NCBI GenBank assembly: GCA_030762935.1
Contig: CM060898.1
Coordinates: 96,020,781 to 96,084,780 of the forward strand
Length of the DNA: 64,000 nt
Reading direction: 5' to 3'
DNA from: Hymenopus coronatus
Lineage: Eukaryota; Arthropoda; Insecta; Mantodea; Hymenopodidae
Both the position numbers and the translations under genes were made by a program. The notes beneath the pieces were generated by a model. It saw nothing but the letters and a program-made list of their open reading frames with translations, searched no databases and was not told the DNA's origin. Shown here one piece after another: positions 50,840 through 62,572 of the stretch (positions are counted from its first letter, which is position 1; every line of letters begins with the position of its first letter).

Positions 50840-51584
50840 GGTGAGCCGCAGCTTGTGATGAAGAGGAGTAATGTTCTCTACCATGTCCAGAGTTCTGCAG
50901 AGGAAAGAGATTGATGGTACATGTAGATAGTCTGGCTCGCTATGACGGTCATGTTTGCACGAGTAGCTTTCGCTTCGAGAATAATCCGCTGGTGTTGCGC
51001 GGCTATAGAATATATATACTTGCAGTTCGTAAATGATATTGTCGCGTGTGTCACTGGCGAGAGTTTAATTTATATTGTTTTAGTAATGTTTTATTAATTA
51101 CGAATTAATTAATCTGAATTAATTGCGATTAGATGCTTACATATTCTTGGGAAAATGCAAGTTTAGTTATAAGCTGATTAAGTAATAGGATGGAAGTGAC
51201 TAGCCTCTTCCGATGGCACTCCCAAATGGAGTTTTTGATGTCACCAACTTCCGTTGGTTTACGTGTACATTCGCACTTTGACGTCACACAGGATATTCCA
51301 GAACATTTAAGCATTCGGTGCTAATTGGCTAAGACTACCCACTATCAGGGCGTTGGTTCTCCATATTAGGAGAACGGGACTGTAGAACCGGACCTTCAGG
51401 TCTTTTGTCTTTAACCGTCGGGGAACCAACCTCTATTTTGCTTGTGTGCGTCTTGAGGCATCGCTCCGGGCTCAACCGGCCACCACTTCGACCACTTCAT
51501 CTCTCACCTCGCCTAGACAATGACATTTCTTAAGGTAAATCTTTATGTTAGTAACCCCATAATCAGAATAGCATTGGCCAGGAT
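50840..51584 (+). other. CpG-rich stretch with exon-like end
   Basis: Richer in CpG than the rest of the window. Ends in tagacaatgacatttcttaag followed by a donor-like gtaaat at 51535, so it could be a first exon with a 5' UTR, but no further exon could be joined. Confidence 0.3.
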
Positions 51585-52552
51585 CAGCGGCGGCTGCTGC
51601 ATAGGAGCACTAGAGCACGCGAACCTCCAATATTTCTTAATGGATCTTCTTTTTCTCTTTCAGGAAAAATTGAATAAAATGCGCTATCCTGTGTCACTTG
51701 TTTAGATGTAGCACAAGCCTCGTGTGCTAGCGTATAACCAACGTTTAGCAGCTCTGCGCTTGCGCGGGCAACAAAACAGCTCGGAATTTTATAGCCAGAA
51801 ATAAGCACAGTGCGACCGTGTACATTAACACCTCCAGGGTTCTGTTTATCAGTGGGAGGTGCTTCTATCTTTGAGGTTTAGTTAAAATTATCCGGAAGTG
51901 CAACTGTAGTCTTTGTAAGACGCGCTATTTTTCTTAGTAATTTGCATTTTATCGAGAGTTAAGCAGTTCATAACAGTAAACAACCTCAACGAAGAAACTT
52001 TTCCGCAACTAACCGAGCTACTGAAGATTGTTATCAATACGACCATGACTACATCAGAACCAGAAATATGATTTTCCACAATAAAAAGAATCGATTTTCA
52101 GCACTGGCAATGTTTGCTATTGAGAAGAAACTGGTCAACAGCATAAAATACTTTAATCACCGAGTGTTAGAAAAGTTTGCACATTTGAAAAACCGGCGCG
52201 TGGAATTTCTGTACAAATAAATTTGGTGTTAATTGCGTAATTCAAACAATGTAAATATTATTCACTGCAAATACCATTCTTCACATGAACTGCATCAAAC
52301 GACTTCACCCCTTCATCACCTCATATTGCTATTAACTCTCGGAGACTAAGAAATTCAACATCTTTACAATACTGGATGGTTGATGATTTGAGTAACAAAT
52401 TTATAATTCTTGTTATTGGGCACTATCATTGTTTCTAATATTACTGGATTTGATGTTGCGTTGACGGCGGTAGCAGTAGCGGTAGAGGCTGCGGTGGTGG
52501 TAAATTGCTGATTTTGTGAACACCTAAATTTTTAATCCACGAGCCGCCACTG
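51585..52552 (+). mobile_element. hAT transposon deletion derivative with 8-bp TSD
   Basis: Termini CAGCGGCGGCTGCTG and, in reverse complement from the right, CAGTGGCGGCTCGTG; 8-bp target duplication gccaggat at 51577-51584 and 52553-52560. The only coding relic is the transposase C-terminus (51945-52220). 968 bp, against several kb for an autonomous hAT. Confidence 0.93.
51945..52220 (+). pseudogene. hAT transposase C-terminal dimerisation remnant
   Basis: Reads KQFITVNNLNEETFPQLTEL, then VINTTMTTSEPE (the TxxxSExxFS signature region), then after a frame change CFSTIKRIDF, and after another ALAMFAIEKKLVNSIKYFNH to a TAA at 52218-52220. This is the dimerisation region found at the end of hAT transposases. 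Confidence 0.8.
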
Positions 52553-52560
52553 GCCAGGAT

Positions 52561-53750
52561 GGATTAATGGAATAGTTTGCAATCCCCCACCTTTGTAAAC
52601 CAAATATTTGCTACCGACAAATGATTAAATCTTTCTCGGTGTATTATCTTAATTTAAGTCCCGTTGTTATTAATTGTTCTACCACCTGTCTTCCTTTCAC
52701 CACCTCAAACAGCTATCCCCCACGTCGCAGAACCTTGTTCGCGACAATATAGTCGAACGATGTAACTTGACGATTTCCCCAGTATTGGCCGTTTTGTTAC
52801 ATCTTGAAAAATTGAAGCATTTCTCGTATGGAGTTTGGTATTCATCCGATTTATCTTTCTGACAACAGTCACAGTGTGCGGTAAAAAAAAAAAAAAATAA
52901 AGCAAAAAGCATTTTACCCACTGTACCAGGCGAATTAAAACTTCCGTATTTAACTGATCCAGGTGTGGTTGACCTAGTGAAGGGGGCCTTCACTAAAAGT
53001 CGAAAGTGATTGTAAATTTTAATACAAACTAATAAATACCTCACTTGTTATCTAATTTGTTATAGGTACTCCTATTCTTTAGTGAGATTGCTGTTTGCAG
53101 CGATAGACCGAGATTTGTCACCGGGTGATAAGAGAAAGAAGTGAGAGAGGAACCCTTGTCTTTATACCTGAAGAGATTGCTATTCCAACATATCCCTTCA
53201 CAAACAAGTGGTTTCCATGAAAATGCGACGTCATATTACTACCGATATCTGTGCTACAAAATGGAATAATGTATTTTTTTTAGAATACATTCAGAACCAC
53301 GTGAAAAGTGAGATTCATAAACTAAGTTCTTTTCAATTAAAATCAATGACACTGCAGACATTACTCGGACATCGGAATGATCTACATCAATAGTTATTAG
53401 TTATAATACATAGTTATTTCTGAAATAATTCCTGTAGGATGTTCTCTAGGGTTTCATGATTGAGGAGTTCCTGTTGAATGTTCTCTAGGGTTTCATGCAT
53501 GAGTGCTGTCATCTGCCGACGCACTGCTTAATCTTCTGGGTGGAGCCATGTCAGCATTAGGCTATGCAGATAAACTAATAGCACAGTGCTGTGACCGAAC
53601 AAGACGTACATTATCAGTAATTTAAACGAACTCCAAAAGAGCAAAGCAACCCAACCTGTTTTTGCGCATCGCTTAGCTTATAGACTAAACCTGTCCTAGG
53701 AGGCTCTGCCAGAGTCAATCGTTTTCCTCTTATACTCGTGGGACCAAAAT
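52561..53750. other. Intergenic; short duplication at 53430-53505
   Basis: gttctctagggtttcatg occurs twice about 42 bp apart, each after ttcctgt. Otherwise nothing recognised. Confidence 0.45.
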
Positions 53751-54047
53751 AGACACAAATAACAAAGAAAGTTCAAAAGAAACGTATCAAGGAGCTCTTG
53801 AAGCAGACTTGACAGAACAAAAAGTTCTCTGAAACATCCATTGAGGATTTGACTGCAGGTGTCTCAGTACTGCAAACTACAAAACCACAGAGGAAGAAAC
53901 TTCTAAGAGAAAAGAAGATGAGAGGGGACCTTTACAGTTGAAAAACCTGCCAGGAGGACCATTCCAGGAAAACAAAGTGCTGGCGCTAGTGGGGGTGTTA
54001 AAAGGCCCCACTCAGATTCCAGCACTCCAAAATCTGTAAGGCAGGAG

Positions 54048-54078
<31 letters not shown>

Positions 54079-54111
54079 CACACACACAGGAGATCCAAGT
54101 CGAAACAGAGT

Positions 54112-54760
54112 ATGTCTTTTCGTGATGTCACAGCTGGGGTCAGAATGCTGATAATAAGTTATCTACATCCTCATACAAAACTGAATCAGAAACAAGCTGA
54201 CCTGCTTCAGTCTAAATTGATTGAAGCTGTGAATGAGGTTCCTAAAGATAGTCCTTCTCCACAATTCATCGGTACTAAATTTGTGCAGGGAATCCTATGG
54301 ATAACCCGTGAAAATGAAAAATACCAATGACTGGCTTAACCAGTCTTCAAGTCCGCTAACTGGCTTAAACAGTTAGCGGAGTTGAAGGTCTTTGGAACGG
54401 GGCGGATTTGAAAGTAGTCAACTCCAAGGATCTCCCAAAAAGACCCAAGCTGCTACTCTGGATATCAGATAACTAAGATAACACTAGTTGCCAAGAGACT
54501 TGGGAAACAAAATCCCGAGCTGAAAACAGAGAAATGGTTGCTTATGTGCAGGAAAGTGGTCGAGAAGGGACAAACTTTGGCCTTCTCAATTGATTCATGT
54601 TCATACAAGGCACTCCAAAAAGGCAATCTTAAGGCTTACTGAGCACTTGGAAGGGTATCCTTCAAATCCCCAAAGGACCGGGATACAGCTGATGCGGTTA
54701 CCGCGGGTAAATCTTCATCACAGTAGAGCAGCTGCTGCTGCACCCTGTGTGAAGATGAGT
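54112..54760 (+). pseudogene. LINE ORF1 (gag-like) relic
   Basis: VRMLIISYLHPHTKLNQKQA and PSPQFIGTKFVQGILWIT match the helical ORF1 region common to insect R1-like LINEs. Later pieces need other frames. Confidence 0.6.
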
Positions 54761-55640
54761 TCCCGTGATTAGCACTCATCTAGGAATCCTGGTTTTATAA
54801 AGGGGAAATAAAAGGGCTCAAGTAGGCTGGCGAGAAAGAAATGTATAATAGAACGGGGCATGACTCCTAGAACATGCATTTAAAAGATATAAATATACTG
54901 CTGTTAATAAACCTCTGTCCCAGGGAAAATAAAATCAATGGGGGAAACTGAACCGAAGGAGTTCATACTCAGATCGGTCTACCTCCCCTATGATGGCCTA
55001 ATTTACCTCTTACTTGGAACTGGAACAGCTGGCAGACTACAGGACTCAAGGACTACAGTTAGTAAATGGTTGTGACGATAACTCCCACCAAGCTGCATGG
55101 GGAAGTACAGATACAGATGATAGAGGCGAGTCTCCATACAATTTCATTTTATAAAATAATTTTGCAATAATGTAGGTAACAGACCTACCTTTGTAACAAC
55201 AGGAAGGCAGGAAATTATCGACATGACTATATCTATCACATATGTGGGAAATGTCAAACATTGTTATGTATCTGAGGATGAAAGCTGTTCGGACCACATG
55301 TACATCCAATTTGAGATAACAGATAATGTCATACAGTCCAAAATTTATCGGGATCCCAAAAGAACTTGTTGGGAATCCTATAGGAAAGACCTAGGTAGTA
55401 ATCTCAGTAAGATGGACGATAATATTCGTGACTGCATAGATGTGCAAATTGCTGCAGAGCATTTGCAGTATGCGGTAATTTCAGCTTACAACGATAATTG
55501 TCCAATTAAAACAAGGCATGCTATCAGGAATGTACCCTGTGGAATAAACGGAATAAAGACCTTGCTAGTAAAAGGAAGAAGCTCCGTAAACCCTTTAACT
55601 TTGCAAAAAGAACAAACAATTGTTTGCTTATAGCAAGCTA
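54700..55640 (+). pseudogene. LINE APE-type endonuclease relic
   Basis: VNLHHSRAAAAAP opens ORF2. About 55080-55125 gives the NSHxxxWGSTDTxxRGE motif across shifts; 55185-55230 gives PTFVTTGRQEIIDMTI; 55278-55300 gives SCSDHMYIQFEI with the catalytic SDH. Confidence 0.75.
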
Positions 55641-55859
55641 TTGATAGAATAAAATGAAGCTTTGAAGAAGGCCAAAAAAGACTCCTGGAGGAAGCACTGT
55701 GAGGAGATAAAAACGCTCCAGAATGTGCTAGGCTCCAGAAGGTTCTTAGCTAATATCCACAAATCTTAATCAGCAATCTCCAAATGAGAAATAGGGAGCT
55801 TACAAAACAGAGAAGGACATGATTAAAGAACTCCTGCATGTGCACTTCCCTAGATCAAT

Positions 55860-56760
55860 TATAATTCATGAAGAAGAGGAAGAATGGAACAATCTGGGAT
55901 TGGAGTTATCTAGTAAGAAAACATTCAGGGTGGACTTGGAAATAGCCAAGGAAGTCATTAACATGAAAAATTAAGATGGACAGTGTTCTCATTCCAGCCA
56001 TATAAATCCCCGGAAAGAGGTGGAATAATGACCATAATGTTTCAGAAGGGATTTCAAAAACTATCAAACATTTTGATAAGAATCATAAGAGTAAGTTTGG
56101 CGCTAGAATACATACCAATTAGCTGGAGGCATCTTATGGTGGCATTTATACCAAGCCAAGGAAACCTGTGACCCTGGCAAAGTCACTAAGACCCATCAGC
56201 CTAATGTATGTAGTTCTCAAAACTCTTGAGAAATTAATAGATAGACATATAACAGAAGGTGCTTTGAAGATGTGTCCTCTGCACTAGAATCAGCATGCCT
56301 ACTGAACAGGCAGATCAACAGAAACTGCCTCTTTCCAAGTTGTACATAGACTGGAAAAGGAGATAACATTAGGCGTCTTAATTGATATTGAGGATGCCTT
56401 TGATAACACCTCCTTTAATGCCATAACTATTGCTGCAAAGAAGCGTGGCAATGACGAAACCTGTATCAGGTGGATTCAGTGTATGCTGAAAGGCGGAATA
56501 GTCCAAACAAGCCTCGTGGATAACAGCTTAGCTGCTAAGGTCATGAGTGGATGTCCATAGGGTAGAGTTTTGTTACCCATACTGTGGAGCCTAGTGGTTG
56601 ACATCATGGGCTATGCTGACGATATCGTCATTGTGATTCTGGAAAATACACAGGAAGCTCATGCATTTGGCCCTGAACACTGTGACAAAACGGACTGAGG
56701 ATGAGGGTCTGGGTATTAGCACTTAGGAAACAGCCTTAGTACCATTTACCAAAAATAAAT
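55860..56760 (+). pseudogene. LINE reverse transcriptase relic
   Basis: IKSPERGGIMTIMFQKGFQK, LRPISLMYVVLKTLEKLIDR, LIDIEDAFDNTSFNAI (first catalytic Asp), then GCP-stop-GRVLLPILW with the usual GCPQGG Gln turned to TAG (near 56558), then GYADDIVIVI (near 56610). The interval between VVD and GYADD is shorter than in relatives, so about ten residues are deleted. Confidence 0.8.
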
Positions 56761-57384
56761 AAATAAAATAAAGGGTTTAAGTATTTTTATATCATCAAGG
56801 TAAAGAAATTAAAATTTCTGATGGGGTCAAATACCTGGGAATCTATTTAGATTCCAGGATGGACTGGAAGAAAACAGTAAAGCGTGCGAAAACAACTTTT
56901 GAAGTTGTTGGACACACATATGGAAAAAAGATTAGGATTAAGGCCTGCTATGATCCTTTGGATATATATCAGGATAATGATACCATCTATAACCTATGGA
57001 GCGCGGTTTTGGTGGCCTAAAGTCCTTCAAACAGGCTCCAAAAACATACTAAATAAAATCTAAAGAGCGGCTAGCATTACTATTACAGAGCTATGAAGAC
57101 GAGCTCAACTGCTGCAATGGAGACACACTAAAACCGGACTCCATTACACTTAGTGGTGATAAAGGAGACAAGAATGGCACTCTATAGACTACAACATGGA
57201 AAGCAGCTGAGAGTTCCTGAAACAGAATCAGGTATGCTGAAAATTAGGAAGTATATATAAGATGCATCTTTAGAAATACACTCAGATTATATAACTCCAA
57301 TTAAACATTTTAATAAGAACTTCGAGTTCATTATTGATCCCGAACGTTTGGAAAATAAAACTCTGGAAAAGCCTGAGAAGAATT

Positions 57385-58290
57385 TGATGTGATTTACAGA
57401 TGGATCAAAGGATGGTTCAGAACTGGTTCCGGAGTTTATGGCATAAGACCAAGATGTAAAGGATTCTTTCCCTTGGGTAAATATGCTACTGTTTTTAAAC
57501 AGAAATCTATGCTATTATCTAATGCATTCATGAAAATATAAGGAGAAGATACGCTGGTAAACAGATCCACATATGCCCAAATAGACAGGCGCCACTTACG
57601 GATCTTAGTAGTCATAAGGTTACATCATGACTGATTAAAAATTACCTAAATATGCTTAATGACCTGTCAGAACAGAATGAGGTTCAACTCATCTGAGTCT
57701 CGGGCCATAAAGCATAGAGGGCAATGAAAAAGCTAACAAACCTGCAAGACAAGGAGCAGCTTCACAAATCATTGGTTCAGAGCCGGCTCTAGGAGCATCT
57801 CGGTGTTTAATTAGAAAAGCTACTAAGAACTGGCCCAAAAGAGAACATTGCAAGACCTGGCGTAAAACCCCAGCAAATAAACATGGGAAACTGTTTATCA
57901 AAGGACTATGTAAGGAAAGAGCTGATAGCCTGCTAAGATATAGCAGACTTCAGCTAAGAACAATTACTGCTTTCCTCATAGAGCATGCCCCTGTGAAAAA
58001 GCACCTCAACATAATTGGGGTGCTAGGCAACTTAGGCTGCAGATTTTGCAAGAAGGAGACAGAAACAGCCCAGCATATTTTATGCTCCTGGAAACTTTGA
58101 CTTGTAAGAGATACAAAGATTTTGGGAAAATATTTATAGAACCAGAAGAAGCATCATCCATAACCATTGCAAGGTTGCACTCCGTTTTAGGAGATGTAGG
58201 CGTAACGGGTTTGTTTTAAACGATACAGATAGCACAATAGGCCCCAGGCTGATGTGCGCCCTGAGAAATGATGGGAATCTGTATCGTAAA
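57385..58290 (+). pseudogene. LINE RNase H and Cys-rich tail relic
   Basis: FTDGSKDGS (near 57397) carries the first RNase H Asp. LGCRFCKKETETAQHILCSW (near 58030-58090) is the terminal CCHC-like tail. The last reading, RLMCALRNDGNLYRK, ends at TGA near 58290. Confidence 0.7.
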
Positions 58291-58315
58291 TGAAGAATAA
58301 GAAGAAACCTGGTCC

Positions 58316-59399
58316 TAAAAAATGAAATTCCATTTAAATTGCTCCATATTTCTTGAAAATCTCAATGGTACATATATCACAATTCTTTCGTCATGCTCAA
58401 AGAACTCATTCTATAGACATACTTTGAGCTGAGCGAATTCTAACTCTTGCAGAAACTTGCTGTTGCTCCAACTTAAATTTATTACCTGCAATAAGATTGA
58501 GTTAAACTGAAGGATATATTTGAAACAGTAATGAATATACAAAAACAACTCTGACAAGAAACCCACCCAGACTTTTTGAACGAAACGAACTGGTTTGAAT
58601 TTACATAGCAGATTGCGGTAATTGAATATATATATTTTTTTCTTTTGGCGTATTCTTGATGGTGTTCTTCAGAAGAAACCCCTGTTACTGCTTTTTACAT
58701 ATGTAAAATTAGAAGTGCGAGTGTTCTAATAAAGAACAAGAGAAATTAACAATAATTTTCAGAATTGATTAAGAAAACAAAAAATAAACAAAAAAATACC
58801 AATATTACTCAACCTCAATATTTATATATAAAACTGAGAATGAATTTTTTTTTTTTTTTTTTTCCCTAATAGAATTCCCTTTTACGAAATTCTAGATAAA
58901 ACTTCCATGAAAATGAAGGGCCAAATCCAAGATTTATACAATTTTTCAATGTATTACCCTTGCAGCTAGTATTAAATTTGCGTGAAATATGCCATAGAAT
59001 ATCCTTCCTTCTACAACACTCCTACCGAAAAATATTTAGTAGAACTGGCCGCTTAGTGAATGAATTGTGGCTCCACTTACTATTGCTGAGTGCCTAAAGT
59101 TGTATTAGAAAATAATGCAGTCTAACGCTAAACCGAACATATATTTGCTGTGCATGACATTTTATGTTAACCTGAGGTAAATCTGGATTTTGCCCCTTAA
59201 ATTCAATTTAAAACGTATAACTACAATGTTTAGAAAGGGTGTTTCTAAATTTCCTTCCTTACGAAAGGCATTATATATGCAACACGCGCAACGGCACCAC
59301 ATTCTTGAGCAGTTTTATGAACTGGCGAATATAAAAAAAAATACATATTTCATATTCGTTTATGCAATATTGCCCCTTCAGGCATTATCTTAGGAGTTA
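58316..59399. other. Intergenic, nothing recognised
   Basis: T-tract at 58845-58863. No gene signature. Confidence 0.45.
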
Positions 59400-59636
59400 C
59401 TACTGAAGTATAGTTTACAAACTGCTCCATTGATTAGAGAAAAATGAGAAGTACATTTTCTCTATACTCTCTGAGTGACAGAAGGTACACCAATGAAAAT
59501 AAACAAAGGAAACAGCTGGTTGTTTCTGTTTGTATATACTCTTAGGTTTATCTCTGGTGTTTATATTATTTTAATCGTGTGCTAAAGGTTCAGCTGTCAA
59601 AAGTAGGGAATTATATAGGTCGAAAACAGTTTTAAA
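59400..59636 (+). promoter_or_regulatory. NOSIP: Probable NOSIP promoter / 5' UTR region
   Basis: Inferred only from its place upstream of the ATG. No convincing TATA box or initiator could be assigned, and no intron is evident in the 5' UTR. Confidence 0.35.
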
Positions 59637-59812
59637 ATGACAAGACATGCAAGAAACTGCACAGCCGGAGCGGTTTATACGTATCATGAAAAGAAGAAAG
59701 ATGCTCAAGCTTCGGGATATGGTACAAATACCCAGCGAGTTGGAAAGGATTCAATCAAGGATTTTGATTGTTGTTCGTTAACATTGCAGCCATGCAGGAT
59801 TCCAGTTGTCAC
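59637..59812 (+). CDS. NOSIP: NOSIP exon 1
   Basis: ATG at 59637-59639, donor gtcac|gtaaga. Encodes the invariant N-terminus and the first U-box strand with CSLTLQPCRIPVVT. Confidence 0.95.
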
Positions 59813-59928
59813 GTAAGAGTTTTTAAAATTAAATGAATTTCAAAGGAAAAAAAGTATATCGGTTTCACTGGACGCCTTAGTACTCATGTTTTAGTTGCTA
59901 CTAATGTATAAGATATACGATGGTTAAA

Positions 59929-59994
<66 letters not shown>

Positions 59995-62062
59995 ACTCAC
60001 AAACACACACCGCACTTAACAGATAGTTTAATTGATGGGTAAAACTACTCCTGGTGATCCATATTTGAGAGTGTTGAAACTATTAAGTTGCTCAGATATT
60101 AAATTCATCTGATTGCCGAGGTTTTGACTTCTTCTTAGGATCATTGAATTTTTTAGCTTCACAGATCCTTTTGTCCACGCCCTGTCATCGTTCCACATTC
60201 GCGCCTTCGGCCTTAACTGCTCCATTCCATTTATTAAAACATTCCTCGCCTATGCCCTCCACCTTGGACTATGCTTTGTAGCTTAGGGCTCTAAACGTTT
60301 ATAACAGACTAGAAGTGACATGACAAAAGATCAAAAGTACCAAATCCAGATCACACACATGTTGAAGTAATGTCAAGTGGTGTAACCAATGTATAGAAAT
60401 AATATATTTTATTAGTGGTGCAGCAGCTAGTAGCTATTTGTGGCTAAACTTCCAAATATGAATCATACGAAAATTGGTTAGGTAATTTAAATTGTGATAG
60501 GTCACTTTAGCACCACTGCCTTATATGATCCAGAGTTGGTCCTTTGTAGTTACTAGGCCTGCTATTTACTTCTCTACATGATCCAAATTTGGGACTTTTG
60601 TTCTTTTGCTATTAGAGCCTCTTTATAATCACTTGTCTGTTGTAAGCTTCTAGGGCCCCAAGCTGCAAAGCAGTAGCCGAGGAATGTATTTATAAGTAGA
60701 AGATCTAGCTAATTTCAAATCTGAACATGTTAGTATTCTCAACACTTTTTAATACGGATTGCTTGTGGAAGTTTTACGCTAGGTCTGTAATAAAATTTCA
60801 TGGTCCTAAGCTTCCTAGCATAGCTGAGGAATGCTTTTTATAAGTAAAGGAGGAGCAATGATAGAGCATAACCAGGCAATCTGTGAAGCTAAAACCCCAA
60901 TGATGCTAAGAAGTTAAAATCTCGGCAATCTTAATAGATTTCAAATTTGGACATGTTAATGTTTTCAACTCTTTCAAATCCAAATCACCTATGGAAGTTT
61001 TACCAATGGGTAAAGTGGTGTGAAAATAGTATGAAAGTAGAATTATCAGTTACCAAAACTGTATAGGATTATATTAATTGTTGACTTAAGTTTGCGTTGG
61101 AAATTATGTTGCTTTTGTGACAATCCCATGATTGGTCTTTTATATTCAATTCATATTTTAGAGTTATTGTATTCATTTTGATGTGTAATTTTAGCTAGAG
61201 AACCACAAACCCAAGATTAGTTTGCTGTATATAATACCACTTTTATGGGAACAGTTTGGAAGATAAGTAGGTAAACTTCCATATTTGGAGCCCATTTTGA
61301 TGTACAAACTTACCAGCACCAGCTCTGCTGATAATGTCATTCACTCATGTAGGCTTGTCAACTTATGACTTATAAATATCACCAAATGGTGGTACTGCCA
61401 CAAGGTATAGCCCAATGTTAAGGGCCCTAAGCTTCAAGGTAAAGAAAGTCAAGGGAACCATGAAGAGCAAATCCCAATGAACCCTTTGTACTCGAGGATC
61501 TGTGAAGAAGTAGTTTTCAGCCTGCCATATCTTGCAGATTTGAATCCTTCATTTGGGTTGGCAAAGAATTGCTGGGTGCACATCCCAGCAAAATGGATTG
61601 TTTTCATTGCATCTTCATCATTTTTGCTATAAAAGAAAATTCCCTTCTTTGAGTGGGTGGGTTAAAGGTTTTCAAACTGTCCACATCTGCTGCTGTAATT
61701 CTACTACATTTACAGGGTAAGAAATACCTTATTACCACTTTGGTAAAGTTTAGGATGGGCTCCAAATATGGAAATTATTCCGGTATAACTTATATTAGCT
61801 GTGATGTAGCAACAAGCAGAGTATGTAATTTGCTCTGCCTCTAATGTTCAACAATTATAGTTTTAATATTCATGTAGGTATTAAAGCTCTTTCAGCAGCT
61901 GGTGCCTGGAAATGCCTTTGTGATCTGATTTTCAGTTTGCTCTCTTTCAGGAAGGATGGAGTTTTATTTGATAAAGAAGCCATATTAGAATACATTATCA
62001 CAAAAAAGAATGAATATAATCGAAAATTAAAGGAATATGAAAAACAGAAAAAGAAAGAAGAG
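59637..62062 (+). CDS. NOSIP: NOSIP (nitric oxide synthase-interacting protein), first two exons
   Basis: NOSIP is a conserved U-box E3 ubiquitin ligase; it binds eNOS in mammals and is also found with spliceosomal complexes. Exon 1 is 59637-59812 and starts at the ATG of MTRHARNCTAGAVYTYHE, almost identical to the vertebrate N-terminus; it runs to DFDCCSLTLQPCRIPVVT. Exon 2 (61951-62062) continues KDGVLFDKEAILEYIITKKN and a Lys/Glu-rich helix. The intron splits the U-box. Exon phases fit (58 codons plus 2 nt, then 1 nt plus 37 codons). About 96 residues are visible of a usual length near 300; the remaining exons lie beyond 64000. A donor gtaagc after 62062 shows that it continues. Confidence 0.95.
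59933..59989 (+). repeat. (TC)n microsatellite in NOSIP intron 1
   Basis: About 28 TC units, followed by a short CA-rich stretch near 60000-60010. Confidence 0.97.
60640..61015 (+). repeat. Diverged tandem duplication in NOSIP intron 1
   Basis: gccccaagctgcaaagcagt...gaggaatgtatttataagta...tttcaaatctgaacatgtta...tgtggaagttttac near 60653-60778 recurs as gtcctaagcttcctagcata...gaggaatgctttttataagt...tttcaaatttggacatgtta...tatggaagttttac near 60803-61003, with an insertion in the second unit. Confidence 0.7.
61277..61773. repeat. Inverted repeat pair in NOSIP intron 1
   Basis: ttccatatttggagcccat at 61277-61295 and its exact complement at 61755-61773. The 0.5 kb between has no coding signature. 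Could be a MITE or a local inversion. Confidence 0.6.
61951..62062 (+). CDS. NOSIP: NOSIP exon 2
   Basis: Acceptor tctctttcag|gaagg, donor gaagag|gtaagc. Completes the U-box core and begins the Lys/Glu-rich helix (YNRKLKEYEKQKKKEE) that follows it in the family. Confidence 0.95.
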
Positions 62063-62572
62063 GTAAGCAATTTTTCCACCAGATACTTAAAACCCTGGCT
62101 TTATGTTACTTTCAAAGAAGAATAGAACATTGTGACAGGAATTTATGCAGCTTTTCCATCACACAGATGGAAAACTCAAGAAATTTGTGAAAACTCAAGT
62201 GTGGTTGGTATAATGAATAAATATTTTTATATATTTTCTTCTGTTTTTCTAATGTGCATTTGGCATCACTCATTCTACAATTTACAGTACATGCAACCCA
62301 GAACACTTGGTACAAAGTTTCCTAATCCCATTAGGATACAATCTATATCTGTTTGGATCAGTGTATCTGCCATAAGGGGTTGAAATTTTAGGGACCCAAA
62401 ATATTCTAAATTATCAAAATGGGGATAAATCACTCTAGCCTGATATATAATTTTGGCAACAGTTCCACGTATACCTTATACTTAAAAGAAACAAATTTAA
62501 GGAATGAAAACATGTATCAGTAGCTTTAAGAGGAGATGTGTACACTTAACCAGCCTGTAAACTGTTTTCTTA

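Larger units (their letters stand above)
53800..58315 (+). mobile_element. R1/I-like non-LTR retrotransposon, dead, near full length
   Basis: Two ORFs in order. ORF1 relic (about 53880-54770): a Ser/Pro-rich head (KRPHSDSSTP), DVTAGVRMLIISYLHPHTKL, PQFIGTKFVQGILWITRENE. ORF2 (about 54700-58290): endonuclease, reverse transcriptase, RNase H and a Cys-rich tail. A run of about 28 A interrupts ORF1 at 54051-54078. Gene order and domain set fit the R1/I/LOA group of insect LINEs. Many stops and frameshifts, so no activity is expected. Confidence 0.85.
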
